Shown here one piece after another: positions 9,580 to 18,203 of a stretch of 55,601 bases of DNA (positions are counted from its first letter, which is position 1; each line of letters opens with the position of its first letter). The notes under the pieces were generated by a model. It had not been told where the DNA came from and ran no database searches. It was given only the letters and a program-made list of their open reading frames with translations. A program made the position numbers and the translations under genes. This DNA comes from Halodesulfovibrio sp. (GTDB lineage: Bacteria; Desulfobacterota; Desulfovibrionia; Desulfovibrionales; Desulfovibrionaceae), in contig QKEJ01000069.1 of NCBI GenBank assembly GCA_003252375.1, forward strand, positions 1 through 55,601, written 5' to 3'.

Positions 9580-10008
9580 ATGCCCAACTTGAAGATATGG
9601 AAAAGTCAGCAGCTGCACAGGCTCAGAATAGACAGCGAGCGCATGTTCGACCAGCTCTGTTCCGATTTTGGCCTGCCTTCCGTCTGCCAGCCGCTGGTGG
9701 ACCCGGACATGACCATGCAGGATACTCCCGACAGCGTCATCGTGGAGGCGCATCTGGCCGGGATGAACCCGGAGAACATGCTCATCGAGGTGGAGGAGAG
9801 TCATCTCGTCATCAGTTGCAAGCACCAGGAATCCTGCACCCTTGGAACGCAATCAGGCGTTTTTGAGCAGCGTTTTACCCTGCCGTGCCGGGTACGCACC
9901 AAGGATGTGACGGCATCGTTTGACGGAGAGTGCCTGATCATTACCATGCCCAAATGCACGCGGGAGGCACCTCGCCGCATCCCCATAACGATTATCCGGA
10001 AACGATAA
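9580..10008 (+). CDS. Small heat shock protein (Hsp20/alpha-crystallin family)
   Basis: This 142-residue protein is an ATP-independent holdase that binds unfolding proteins. The alpha-crystallin domain covers about residues 45-135 and includes the MNPENMLIEVEESHLVIS strand pair and the FEQRFTLPCRV segment. The C-terminal oligomer-locking I-x-I motif is present as IPITI. The ATG at 9580 is chosen because AGGAGGA lies ten bases upstream. It is 18 bases before a Lon-like protease gene and is certainly co-transcribed, pairing a holdase with an ATP-dependent protease. Several cysteines in the domain (C79 region and CRV) are more than usual for the family. Confidence 0.93.
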   Translation: MPNLKIWKSQQLHRLRIDSERMFDQLCSDFGLPSVCQPLVDPDMTMQDTPDSVIVEAHLAGMNPENMLIEVEESHLVISCKHQESCTLGTQSGVFEQRFTLPCRVRTKDVTASFDGECLIITMPKCTREAPRRIPITIIRKR

Positions 10009-10026
10009 GCCAGCGAGGAGGACGGT

Positions 10027-12501
10027 ATGACGACCATACATGAGACTGCGAAAGTTCCCGTGGAAAGCCTGCGCTGGAAGATGGACCCTGCAACGCTCGG
10101 TTTCGCAACCACCGATGACCTGCAGCCCCAGCTGGACATCATAGGTCAGGAGCGCGGGGTAGAGGCATTCAGGTTCGGCATGGCCATGGAGGCCAAGGGC
10201 TACAACATCTTCGTGGTGGGGCCATCCAATGTCGGCAAGCTGGCCGTGGTCAAGCGCCTGCTGGAAAACATTACCCGCAAGCAGGAGACCCCGGATGACA
10301 TCTGCTATGTGAACAGCTTCAAGACGCCGGAAGAACCCGTTCTGCTGCGGTTTGTGGCGGGCAACGGGGTGAAGTTCAAGGCCGCCGTGGACAAGTTTCT
10401 CGAGAACATCAAGCGGGAGGTGCCCCAGCTTTTCGAAAGCCAGGAGTACATCCACAGCAAGAACGCCCTGATCGAGGAACACGACAAGAAGACCCGCGAA
10501 TTCTTCAAGGGGCTCGAGGAGCGGGTCAAGGACGCCGGATTCGTGATGGTGAACATGCAGATGGGGCAGGTGCAGCGGCCCGACATCGTGCCGGTTATCG
10601 ACGGAGAGCCGGTGCATCTGCTCAAGGTTGAGGAGCTGGTTGAGAAGGGGCGTTTCCCCAAGGACGAGTTCGAGCAGCTGCAGGAAAAATACAAGGAACT
10701 GAAGGAAGATATAGACGCCATATTTCTTGAGGTGCGCACCCTGCAGAAGGAAGTGAAGCGCAAGAGCGAGGAAGTGGACCGTTTGATGTTCATGAACATC
10801 GCCCGGGAACTGGCCCAGCCGCTTCTGAACGGATGGCGGGATGTCGAAAAGGTTTCCCAGCACGTGGAGGCCCTGCTTGAGGACATGGGCGAGAATCTTG
10901 ATGCCATCAAGGCCATCGGGCAACCCCAGCAGGGGCCCATGGGCATGACGTTCCCCGGGGCTTCGGCAGAAGCCGTACTGCATCCGTACGGGGTGAATCT
11001 GCTGGTGGATAACAGCGAGAACGAGGGGCCGCCCGTGATCATCGAATCGCACCCCACCTATCGCAATCTCTTTGGCTCTGTTGAACGGGTTATGGACCGC
11101 AACGGTCTGTGGCGCACGGACTACATGAAGATCAATGCCGGTTCCTTCATCAAGGGCAACGGCGGGTATCTGGTCATCAACCTCATGGACGCCATCATGG
11201 AGCCCGGGGTGTGGCAGACGCTCAAGCGGGCGCTGAAGACTTCCGAGATTGAGATCCAGACCTTCGATCCCTATTACCTCATGACCACCACGTCCCTGAA
11301 GCCGGAACCCATCGCCATGGAGGTCAAGGTCGTGGTGCTGGCCACGCCGCAGCTTTACTACATGCTCAAGAATTACGACGAGGATGTGGAGAAGATCTTC
11401 AAGGTGCGGGCGGATTTCGATTCCAGCATGCCCCGCACCGACGATTCCATCCATGAGGTGAGCCGGCTCATCAAGACCTTTGCGGACGACAGGGAGCTGC
11501 GCCCCTTCAAGGCTGATGCCGTGGCGGCGCTGCTTGAGCACGGGGTGCGCATCTCCGGACGGCAGGAGAAGATATCCACGGCCTTCCCCATCCTGTGCGA
11601 CATCATGGAAGAGGCAAGCTATCTGGCCGGAGAGGCAGGGGAGACTGCGGTGGGCGGCGACCATGTGCGCCGGGCCAACGAGGCCCGCATCTACCGCAGC
11701 AACCAGATGGAGGACAAGCTGCAGGAGATGATCGACCGGGGCAGTGTCTTCATTGATACCGAAGGCGAGGAGATCGGCCAGATCAACGGTCTTGCCGTCT
11801 ACTCCATGGGTGACTACGCCTTCGGCAAGCCCTCGCGCATCACCTGTGCAACATCCATAGGCAAGGAAGGGATCATCAACATAGAGCGTGAGGCGGACAT
11901 GTCCGGCTCCACGCACAACAAGGGCATGCTTATCCTCAGCGGCTTCCTGCGCAAGAACTTTGCCCAGAACAGGCCGTTGACCCTTGCCGCATCCATTGCC
12001 TTTGAGCAGTCCTATGGCGGCATAGACGGCGACTCCGCTTCCTCCACCGAGCTGTACGCACTGCTTTCCAGCCTTGCGGAACGGCCCATCCGGCAGGGGA
12101 TTGCGGTCACCGGTTCGGTGAACCAGCGTGGCGAGGTTCAGCCCATCGGCGGCGTGAACGAGAAGATCGAGGGCTACTTCAAGGTCTGCGAAAACAGAGG
12201 GCTGACCGGCCAGCAGGGCGTGATGATTCCCCGCTCCAACGTCAAGGACCTGATGCTCAAGGACGAGGTGGTCGACGCCGTCAAGGCCGGGCGCTTCCAC
12301 GTCTGGTCCGTGGCCCACATCAACGAGGGCATCGAGCTGCTTACCGGCATTCCGGGAGGCGAGCGCAACGGGGAAGGCCACTATCCTGAAGGCACCATAA
12401 ACGCCCTTGTCGATGCCAAGTTGCAGACCCTTGCCGAAGGGTTACGCGATTTTGGCAAGGCAAAGGGGGATTCGAAGGAAGATGAGGAAAACGGCTCCTA
12501 A
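10027..12501 (+). CDS. Lon-family (LonB-like) ATP-dependent protease
   Basis: The 824-residue protein has an N-terminal AAA-type domain, a helical insertion with coiled coil (about 120-290), further ATPase elements, and a C-terminal Lon peptidase domain. The Ser-Lys dyad is S670 in GDSASSTEL and K713 in GGVNEKIEGYF, 43 residues apart as in E. coli Lon. It lacks the N-terminal substrate domain of classical LonA and matches the broad bacterial family sometimes annotated AAA_32/Lon. The phosphate loop is atypical: GPSNVGKL at 65-72, with Leu where Ser/Thr normally binds magnesium. It should degrade damaged or specific proteins in the cytoplasm with its operon partner Hsp20. AGGAGG precedes the start. 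Confidence 0.92.
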   Translation: MTTIHETAKVPVESLRWKMDPATLGFATTDDLQPQLDIIGQERGVEAFRFGMAMEAKGYNIFVVGPSNVGKLAVVKRLLENITRKQETPDDICYVNSFKTPEEPVLLRFVAGNGVKFKAAVDKFLENIKREVPQLFESQEYIHSKNALIEEHDKKTREFFKGLEERVKDAGFVMVNMQMGQVQRPDIVPVIDGEPVHLLKVEELVEKGRFPKDEFEQLQEKYKELKEDIDAIFLEVRTLQKEVKRKSEEVDRLMFMNIARELAQPLLNGWRDVEKVSQHVEALLEDMGENLDAIKAIGQPQQGPMGMTFPGASAEAVLHPYGVNLLVDNSENEGPPVIIESHPTYRNLFGSVERVMDRNGLWRTDYMKINAGSFIKGNGGYLVINLMDAIMEPGVWQTLKRALKTSEIEIQTFDPYYLMTTTSLKPEPIAMEVKVVVLATPQLYYMLKNYDEDVEKIFKVRADFDSSMPRTDDSIHEVSRLIKTFADDRELRPFKADAVAALLEHGVRISGRQEKISTAFPILCDIMEEASYLAGEAGETAVGGDHVRRANEARIYRSNQMEDKLQEMIDRGSVFIDTEGEEIGQINGLAVYSMGDYAFGKPSRITCATSIGKEGIINIEREADMSGSTHNKGMLILSGFLRKNFAQNRPLTLAASIAFEQSYGGIDGDSASSTELYALLSSLAERPIRQGIAVTGSVNQRGEVQPIGGVNEKIEGYFKVCENRGLTGQQGVMIPRSNVKDLMLKDEVVDAVKAGRFHVWSVAHINEGIELLTGIPGGERNGEGHYPEGTINALVDAKLQTLAEGLRDFGKAKGDSKEDEENGS

Positions 12502-12526
12502 AGCCGTCAATACCGCCCATTCTCAA

Positions 12527-12563
12527 GGAAGGCCGTCCCGGGTGGGCGGCCTTCCGCATTTTT
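12527..12563 (+). terminator. Intrinsic terminator after the Lon-like gene
   Basis: GGAAGGCCG and CGGCCTTCC arms form a stem followed by GCATTTTT, 26 bases past the stop. Confidence 0.88.
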
Positions 12564-12825
12564 ATGGTGATGATTGTATGGGCAATCAGTGTGTTAGGCC
12601 AAAAAAAAACTTTCACAAAAGGAAAGTTTTGGACTAGAAAGGTCCAGTTTCTGTAGGGGAAACATTGAAAACGAAATAAGTATAGACGGTTGCATCTTCG
12701 TGCTGCGTTTCACAAGCATCGTGGGCAAACGATTGTGATGTTGCAGGTTTTTAATCCTGTGATAGTGTGCGCGAGGTTTCCGGCGAATGTATTTCGTAAA
12801 CCTTCTTCCTGTAAGGAGATGACTA
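12564..12825. other. AT-rich intergenic region with a hairpin
   Basis: A nine-base A run (12601-12609) is joined to a stem AAACTTTC (12607-12614) and GAAAGTTT (12622-12629). Read on the minus strand this is a hairpin followed by nine Ts, shaped like a terminator, but no minus-strand gene is seen upstream of it. The rest should hold the promoter of the next small gene; no clear pair of boxes was found. Confidence 0.4.
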
Positions 12826-13062
12826 ATGGGCAAGTCTACTTCTTTGGGCAGGGTGGAAGTCGTGCTTACCAAACCGAACGGAGAGCGCATCGAAGTTGAG
12901 GTTGGTGAAAACGGCATGGTGTATATCGATGTCGAGTCAGACGCGAGGTGCACCATGAATGTGGCACAGCAGTGGACGGAGCTTTCCGATGAACGGCGCC
13001 AACTGGCAAGCAAGTTCATCGAGAGCATTCAACAGGATATCGAAGGTCTGCTGGCCTACTAA
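12826..13062 (+). CDS. Small conserved-looking protein of unknown function
   Basis: I do not recognise this 78-residue protein. The N-terminal half is predicted beta strand (VEVVLTKPNGERIEVEVGENGMVYIDVE segment, alternating hydrophobic residues) and the C-terminal half is one amphipathic helix ending in IEGLLAY. There is no signal peptide or membrane segment; it has one cysteine. A strong AAGGAGATGACTA spacing before the ATG makes it a real gene. It is monocistronic, bounded by terminators on both sides. A small regulatory or adaptor protein would fit, but nothing in the sequence decides this. Confidence 0.75.
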   Translation: MGKSTSLGRVEVVLTKPNGERIEVEVGENGMVYIDVESDARCTMNVAQQWTELSDERRQLASKFIESIQQDIEGLLAY

Positions 13063-13083
13063 CTACCATTGCACAATGCGCAA

Positions 13084-13123
13084 AAGGTCCGCCTCCGGCA
13101 ACGGGGCGGACCTTTCGCATTTT
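13084..13123. terminator. Bidirectional terminator between two small genes
   Basis: AAGGTCCGCC and GGCGGACCTT form a ten-base-pair stem. On the plus strand TCGCATTTT follows; on the minus strand TTGCG follows, so it can serve both convergent genes but favours the plus one. Confidence 0.75.
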
Positions 13124-13137
13124 CCGGGAAACGGTGC

Positions 13138-13380
13138 CTACCAGCGACAGGCGTAATTGTGGCGGGAAAGCTGGGGAATTTCTCTGGGGAGCGGCTTGAG
13201 ATTGCTGTACCGGCGCATGGAGCAGGTTGCGCAGAAGATGGATGGGTACTGGCAGTTCAGGCAGAGCGGCACGAATTCCATGCACATGCCCTGTGGTTGA
13301 TGGGAAAGGCCGAATTTGCACCCTTCCAGGTGAAAGGCACAGCCGTTACACGGGCCTTTGGATGCACAATGCGTCTTCAT
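13138..13380 (-). CDS. Small cysteine-rich protein, possible metal binder
   Basis: The 80-residue product has ten cysteines at positions 5, 11, 14, 21, 33, 40, 43, 50, 53 and 78, with three CxxC pairs (CNGC, CLNC, CATC), plus several histidines. This suggests two zinc or iron-sulfur sites in a small fold. There is no signal peptide. The start has CCGGAGGCAACC directly upstream, a strong ribosome binding site that supports a real gene. It lies divergent from the rrf2 locus and convergent with another small gene. I do not recognise a named family. A function in redox sensing is possible because of its neighbours, but this is only inference. Confidence 0.7.
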   Translation of the reverse strand: MKTHCASKGPCNGCAFHLEGCKFGLSHQPQGMCMEFVPLCLNCQYPSIFCATCSMRRYSNLKPLPREIPQLSRHNYACRW

Positions 13381-13545
13381 GGTTGCCTCCGGGACGATTT
13401 GTTGGACTCATCGGACATCCTAGCAGACGTCCCGATGCGGGCAATGATACCGCCCCGCCTGTCTGCAGATTATCACCACGCTAATGCCGTCCTGGTGGTG
13501 TCGGCGTTGTCTACCTGTCGGGTTCCTGCCATATTTCCCTCTGTT

Positions 13546-13579
13546 CCTACTACACAGGTAGGATATTGTGTGCTATACT
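13546..13579 (+). promoter_or_regulatory. rrf2 promoter with overlapping palindromic operator candidate
   Basis: A palindrome CCTAC-N7-GTAGG (13546-13562) overlaps the -35 position (TACACA, 13551-13556). An extended -10, TGCTATACT, lies at 13571-13579 with 17 bases between the boxes. The layout fits a repressor site for self-regulation of the Rrf2 gene about 130 bases downstream. A closely similar element is found at 22092-22108 before a sensor-kinase gene. Confidence 0.55.
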
Positions 13580-13710
13580 AGGCGAAAATGGTCAGTAAGT
13601 GCTTCCATACTGAGGCAGGGGTGTCATATGCATGGAAGTAACGCCGTCCGCAGGCCTTGGCTTGGGGCGGCAGAACAATCGTTGCAAATCAGCAAAGGGG
13701 TGTAGTGGCT

Positions 13711-14247
13711 ATGCGACTGCTCACGAACAGCCGGTATGGAACCAGGTTGTTGCTGGATATTGCCGTGTACGGGCAGGAGGAACCTGTCCTGATGCGGGAT
13801 TCCGCCAGACGGCTCGGCATTTCGCAGAAGTATCTCGAAAAGATCGCACGACAGTTGAAGAACGGCGGATACATCAAGACCCGCCGTGGCCCCAACGGGG
13901 GGCACATGATGGCCGTGGACCCTGCAGGCATCACCGTGGGGGAAGTTGTGCGGCTGCTGGAGGGGGGGACCGATCTCGTCGGGTGCGGCAAGGACGCCAT
14001 ATCCTGTACGCATGCTCCCGGTTGCCTGACCCGCCTGCTCTGGAAGGAAGCGAGTCTTGCCATGTATTCCCATCTGGACAAGTTCTGTTTTGGCGAACTG
14101 GTCAACTATGCGGAAAAGGGCGTGAAGTTTGGTGACTATTGTGTCCGTACCCTGACGGAGCATCCGGAATTCAAGCGAGAGCTCCCGGTCGCGGCCAAGT
14201 GCTCGCTGGAGGATGTGACCCTGACAGGGCTGGAGGACTTTTTGTAG
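13711..14247 (+). CDS. Rrf2-family transcriptional regulator with cysteine triad
   Basis: The 178-residue protein is a DNA-binding regulator of the Rrf2 family (IscR, NsrR, RsrR relatives). The N-terminal winged helix has the family pattern MRLLTNSRYGTRLLLDIA, ISQKYLEKIARQLKNGG and a wing RRGPNGGH. In the dimer-facing region the cysteines of VGCGKDAISCTHAPGC are spaced C-x6-C-x5-C, matching the ligands of an iron-sulfur cluster in IscR/NsrR-type sensors. It is therefore likely to respond to nitric oxide, oxygen or cluster status. A GTG two codons upstream (13705) is an alternative start with closer spacing to AAAGGGG. It is followed after 30 bases by a heme-containing histidine kinase. Confidence 0.92.
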   Translation: MRLLTNSRYGTRLLLDIAVYGQEEPVLMRDSARRLGISQKYLEKIARQLKNGGYIKTRRGPNGGHMMAVDPAGITVGEVVRLLEGGTDLVGCGKDAISCTHAPGCLTRLLWKEASLAMYSHLDKFCFGELVNYAEKGVKFGDYCVRTLTEHPEFKRELPVAAKCSLEDVTLTGLEDFL

Positions 14248-14277
14248 CCGATTCCGGCGTCCCGCCGGCCCGCCGAC

Positions 14278-16632
14278 ATGGCTGATCTTTTCGGTTTTCT
14301 GCACGAGGTGCCTGTGGTCAGCATCTTTCGACATCCACGCGCCACGCTGGCGCTACGCATCTTTGCCATAACGGGTATCACCCTGTTTGCCTGTCTGGGA
14401 ATTCATGCCTGGCTGAGCATCCGTTACCAGCATACGCACGCCCTCAAGGAGCTGAGCGCGGGAGCGGACAGAATGGGGCACACCATCCTGCTGGGAACAC
14501 GGTATGCCATGATGGGGAACGCGCGGCATGAACTGGATCAGATCATCAGCGATGTGGCCAGGCATCCGGACATCGTCTCCATCCGCATCTACAACAAGGC
14601 GGGTGAGATAAAGTTTTCCAATCATCCCGAAGAAATAGATACGAAGACGGATATCAGGAACACGGCCTGTCATGCCTGCCATGTGACGGATGTGCCGAAA
14701 ACCTCGTTGACCATGGACGAGCGCATCCGGCGCTTCGACAATGCTGCCGGGGCTCCGCGTCTGGGAAGCCTCATGCCCATCATGAATGAGCCGGGGTGTG
14801 CCGACGACGTGTGCCATGCCCATGAACCGGACAAGAAGGTGCTGGGCGCCCTGGACGTGGTGCTGCGGGCGGACTCTTCGGAGCAGGAGATACTGGGATT
14901 CCAGAACCGCATCCTGTTGCTGACCGCCTCGTTGTTCCTGCTGGCTTCCGGATTGATCTATATGTTGCTGCGTCGGTTCATCACCGCTCCAGTGTCCATG
15001 CTCATCGATTCCGCCAAGCGCATCGGCAAGGGGGAATCCGTTGATCTGGACAGGTTGTGGGGGCTTGGCGAAATGGGCGAACTGGCCATGGCCCTTTCCC
15101 GCATGCAGCAGGAGATTGCGGAGAAGCGCGAGGCGCTGGAACGTCAGCGCAAGGAATACCAGCATCTGTTTGAGCAGGTGCCCTGCAGCATCACCGTGCA
15201 GGACAGGGATTACAAGCTTATCCAGTACAACCGGGAGTTCGCGGACCGATTCAATCCGGCCTCGGGCATTCACTGCTATGAGGCGTACAAGGGGCGCACA
15301 GACAAGTGCCCCAACTGTCCGGTGGAAAAGACCTTTGCCACGGGAGTGGCGCATTGCTCCGAAGAAAGCCGTGTGAATCCGGACGGCACGCGGGCCTATT
15401 GGCTGGTGCATACCTCGCCGGTGTTTGATGACCGCGGAGAGGTGGTGGCGGCCATGGAGATGAGTGTGGACATTTCGGCCCGTCGTGAGATCGAGGAGCG
15501 TCTGCGTCGTTCAGAACAGAAGTACCACGCCATCTTCGACAACATCCCCAACTCCGTGTTCGTGCTCGACGCCCAGTCGCTGGAGATCATCGACTGCAAC
15601 AGCACGGCCGAAGAAGTGTACGGGGTGGAGCGGGCGCAGGTGCGCGGGGCCTCGTTCCTGTCCGTCTTCTCTCCCGAAGAACATGACCGGTATGCCTCGC
15701 AGTTGCGTGCGTTCACGGTGTTGAACAGGGCGCGGAATTTCCGCAGTGACGGCAGCCCGTTCTATGTGGATATCATGCTCTCGCCTGCGGAGTACCATGA
15801 ACGGCAGATCCTGCTGGTAACCACCAATGACATTACCGAACGGCTGGATACCGAGCGCAAGCTGATTCAGGCCAGCAAGATGGCTACCCTCGGGGAGATG
15901 GCCACGGGCGTGGCGCATGAGCTGAATCAGCCGCTAACGGTTATCAAGACGGCCAGCAGTTTCATCATGCGCAAGATCCGGCGGGAGGAGTCCATATCGC
16001 CGGACGTGCTGCAGACCATGGCGTCCGAGGTGGATGCCCATGTGGATCGTGCAAGCCAGATCATCAACCATATGCGGGAGTTCGGGCGTCAGTCCGATCT
16101 GTCCCTTGAGCGGGTGGATGTGAACGGGGTGTTGCAGGCAGCCTCGGCCTTCTTCCTGCGGCAGCTTACCCTGCGGGAAATAGAGGTTGTCTGGGCGCTG
16201 GATGAGGCGTTGCCGCCCATACTTGCCATGCCCAACCGGCTGGAGCAGGTGTTCATGAACCTGCTCATCAATGCCCGTGATGCCATAGAGGAGCGTTGCA
16301 AGAATGCGCCCGAGGCGCCGCGGCGCATCAGCCTGACCACCCGTACCCGGGGGCGCGAAGTGTTCGTCATTATCGAGGATTCCGGTACGGGTATCCCGAA
16401 ATCGTTACAGCACAAGGTTTTTGAGCCGTTCTTCACCACCAAGAAGGTGGGCAAGGGAACCGGGCTGGGGCTTTCCATCAGTTACGGGCTGGTACACGAT
16501 TTTGGCGGAAGCATCGTGGCGGAAAACGCTCCGGAAGGAGGCGCCAGATTTACTCTGCGTTTTCCGTCCACCTCGATGGCAGGTCCGGTTTCCCCAGTGA
16601 GTGGAGAGAGCCGGGAGAGGTCAGAGGTATAG
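14278..16632 (+). CDS. Membrane histidine kinase with periplasmic c-type heme domain and two PAS domains
   Basis: The 784-residue protein has a membrane segment at about 22-45, a periplasmic domain, a second membrane segment at about 218-240, HAMP, two PAS domains, a HisKA helix with phospho-accepting H547 (AHELNQPL), and an ATPase with N665 and GKGTGLGLSI at 725-734. The periplasmic domain has a canonical heme c site C131-H-A-C134-H135 and a second, C174-x4-C179-H180, the CX4CH form known from some multiheme cytochromes. PAS1 carries C333, C344 and C347 (CPNCPV). It lacks its own receiver; the receiver-kinase gene 89 bases on is the likely partner. The exact start is uncertain: the ATG has a poor ribosome binding site, and GTGs at 14308 and 14314 fit GAGG better. 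Confidence 0.9.
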   Translation: MADLFGFLHEVPVVSIFRHPRATLALRIFAITGITLFACLGIHAWLSIRYQHTHALKELSAGADRMGHTILLGTRYAMMGNARHELDQIISDVARHPDIVSIRIYNKAGEIKFSNHPEEIDTKTDIRNTACHACHVTDVPKTSLTMDERIRRFDNAAGAPRLGSLMPIMNEPGCADDVCHAHEPDKKVLGALDVVLRADSSEQEILGFQNRILLLTASLFLLASGLIYMLLRRFITAPVSMLIDSAKRIGKGESVDLDRLWGLGEMGELAMALSRMQQEIAEKREALERQRKEYQHLFEQVPCSITVQDRDYKLIQYNREFADRFNPASGIHCYEAYKGRTDKCPNCPVEKTFATGVAHCSEESRVNPDGTRAYWLVHTSPVFDDRGEVVAAMEMSVDISARREIEERLRRSEQKYHAIFDNIPNSVFVLDAQSLEIIDCNSTAEEVYGVERAQVRGASFLSVFSPEEHDRYASQLRAFTVLNRARNFRSDGSPFYVDIMLSPAEYHERQILLVTTNDITERLDTERKLIQASKMATLGEMATGVAHELNQPLTVIKTASSFIMRKIRREESISPDVLQTMASEVDAHVDRASQIINHMREFGRQSDLSLERVDVNGVLQAASAFFLRQLTLREIEVVWALDEALPPILAMPNRLEQVFMNLLINARDAIEERCKNAPEAPRRISLTTRTRGREVFVIIEDSGTGIPKSLQHKVFEPFFTTKKVGKGTGLGLSISYGLVHDFGGSIVAENAPEGGARFTLRFPSTSMAGPVSPVSGESRERSEV

Positions 16633-16721
16633 GCGTGTCCTTGGCCCCATTGCCTGTCACAGGCGAATGGGGGAAAGGGCAGGGGGACAGCAGGGATCGA
16701 TTGGAACCAGTGTGAGGGAGT

Positions 16722-17939
16722 ATGCGCGAAACACCGGATGAGACCAAGCCTTCCGGAACAGCGGACTGTGAGCGCCCAGAGGCGGAGGGCGCTGCCGAGG
16801 GGCGTACCGTGCTGCTTGTGGATGATGAACCCGGCATTCTTTCCGTCCTCGGAGCGCTTATCGCAGACATGGGGTATGACGTCCGCACGGCGCTCTCCGG
16901 CGAGGATGCGCTGGGCCACTTGCGTGCTTCTCCCGTCTCCATTGTCATTACGGATATCCGCATGCCGGGAATGGACGGTATAGCCCTGTTGGAGCATATC
17001 CGGACCATGCTGCCCGCAACGGAGGTCATCATGGCCACGGGGCATGCCGACATGGAGTTGGCCATCAGGAGCCTGCGGTTCGGGGCCGGGGACTTCCTCA
17101 CCAAACCCATCAATGCCGAACTGCTGGAATTTGCCCTGCAGCGCTCGATGGAGCGCGTGATGCTGCGCGAGACCGTGCGTCGGCACACCGAGCATCTTGA
17201 ACAGCTTGTGGAGCAGCGTACCCGGGAACTGCTGCAGGCAGAACGGCTGGCGACCATGGGGGAAACCGTGGCGGGCATGGCCCATGCCATCAAGAATATC
17301 GCGGGTGGCCTGGAGGGAGCCCTTTTTGTTCTGGAAAAGGGGCTGGAGCTGAACAAGCGGGAGTATCTGGAGCAGGGGTGGGGCATGGTCAAGCGCGATG
17401 TCACCCGCGTCCGTGATCTCACCATGAACATGCTGCAACTCTCCCGCCCCATGCAGATCAATCTGCGCCCCATGGACCCGGACCAGCCCGTGCGGGAGGT
17501 GGCCGAGCTCCTTGGATCGAGAATGCGCGAGGCCGGAGGCATGCTTATGCATGCTTCGGCGCGGCAACCTGAAGCCATGCTCGACCCGGAAGCGGTGCAC
17601 GCATGCATCATGAATCTGGCCACCAATGCCGTTGAGGCGGTGGAGGAAGCCATTCAGGCTGGCCGTCTCGATCACGGCGATGGACGGGTGATCCTGCACA
17701 CCGAATGCACTCCCAGCATGGTGTGTTATGTGGTGGAGGATAACGGGCGCGGTCTCAGTGATGAGGTGTTTGCCAGTATTGATGACGGCATGTTCACCAC
17801 CAAGGCCCGGGGTACCGGGTTCGGGCTCATGGCCACCCGCAAGGCCGCACGGGAGATGGGCGGGGAGCTTGTGCTCGAGAACGGCATTCAGGGGGGCGTG
17901 CGGGCCATGCTGCGGTTGCCGTTGCGCAGAGCGCAATAA
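16722..17939 (+). CDS. Receiver domain-histidine kinase fusion
   Basis: The 405-residue cytoplasmic protein begins with a receiver domain (about 28-145; phospho-acceptor D78 in TDIRMPG, conserved K128 in TKPI), then a coiled coil and a kinase core with likely phospho-accepting H188 in MAHAIKN, an N box NLATNAVEA, and G boxes DNGRGL and GTGFG. A receiver ahead of a kinase with no DNA-binding domain suggests a mid-cascade relay. It probably accepts phosphate from, or is modulated by, the heme kinase before it. The start follows GAGGGAGT. The last gene of this block is a chemoreceptor with its own AT-rich leader. Confidence 0.92.
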   Translation: MRETPDETKPSGTADCERPEAEGAAEGRTVLLVDDEPGILSVLGALIADMGYDVRTALSGEDALGHLRASPVSIVITDIRMPGMDGIALLEHIRTMLPATEVIMATGHADMELAIRSLRFGAGDFLTKPINAELLEFALQRSMERVMLRETVRRHTEHLEQLVEQRTRELLQAERLATMGETVAGMAHAIKNIAGGLEGALFVLEKGLELNKREYLEQGWGMVKRDVTRVRDLTMNMLQLSRPMQINLRPMDPDQPVREVAELLGSRMREAGGMLMHASARQPEAMLDPEAVHACIMNLATNAVEAVEEAIQAGRLDHGDGRVILHTECTPSMVCYVVEDNGRGLSDEVFASIDDGMFTTKARGTGFGLMATRKAAREMGGELVLENGIQGGVRAMLRLPLRRAQ

Positions 17940-18203
17940 TGGCGCCACTGTGTGCTCCTGTTCGGAGTGAGCTCTCAGCCATGTTTCAGTGGCATTTCCA
18001 CGAAATATTATGTGTTTTTATATCCTGTGTGCGTCATGCATGTTGTAGTTTTATGGTGGCATGTGACAAAATGGTGTTGTTTGATCACTCAAAATGTCGT
18101 CTTTCCCATAGAAAAAGCGTGTTTGTATTGTCTGAGGTAATGCTATTTGGTATTGTGGCGATAGGTGCTTTGGGGGATATTTTTATCATGGAGAAATGTC
18201 ACA

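Noticed and set aside
9853..12381. 842-codon open frame antisense to the Lon-like protease
   Set aside because: It mirrors the coding strand of a gene with clear motifs; it has no ribosome binding site and its product is low-complexity His/Gly/Leu-rich, typical of the complement of a GC-rich gene.
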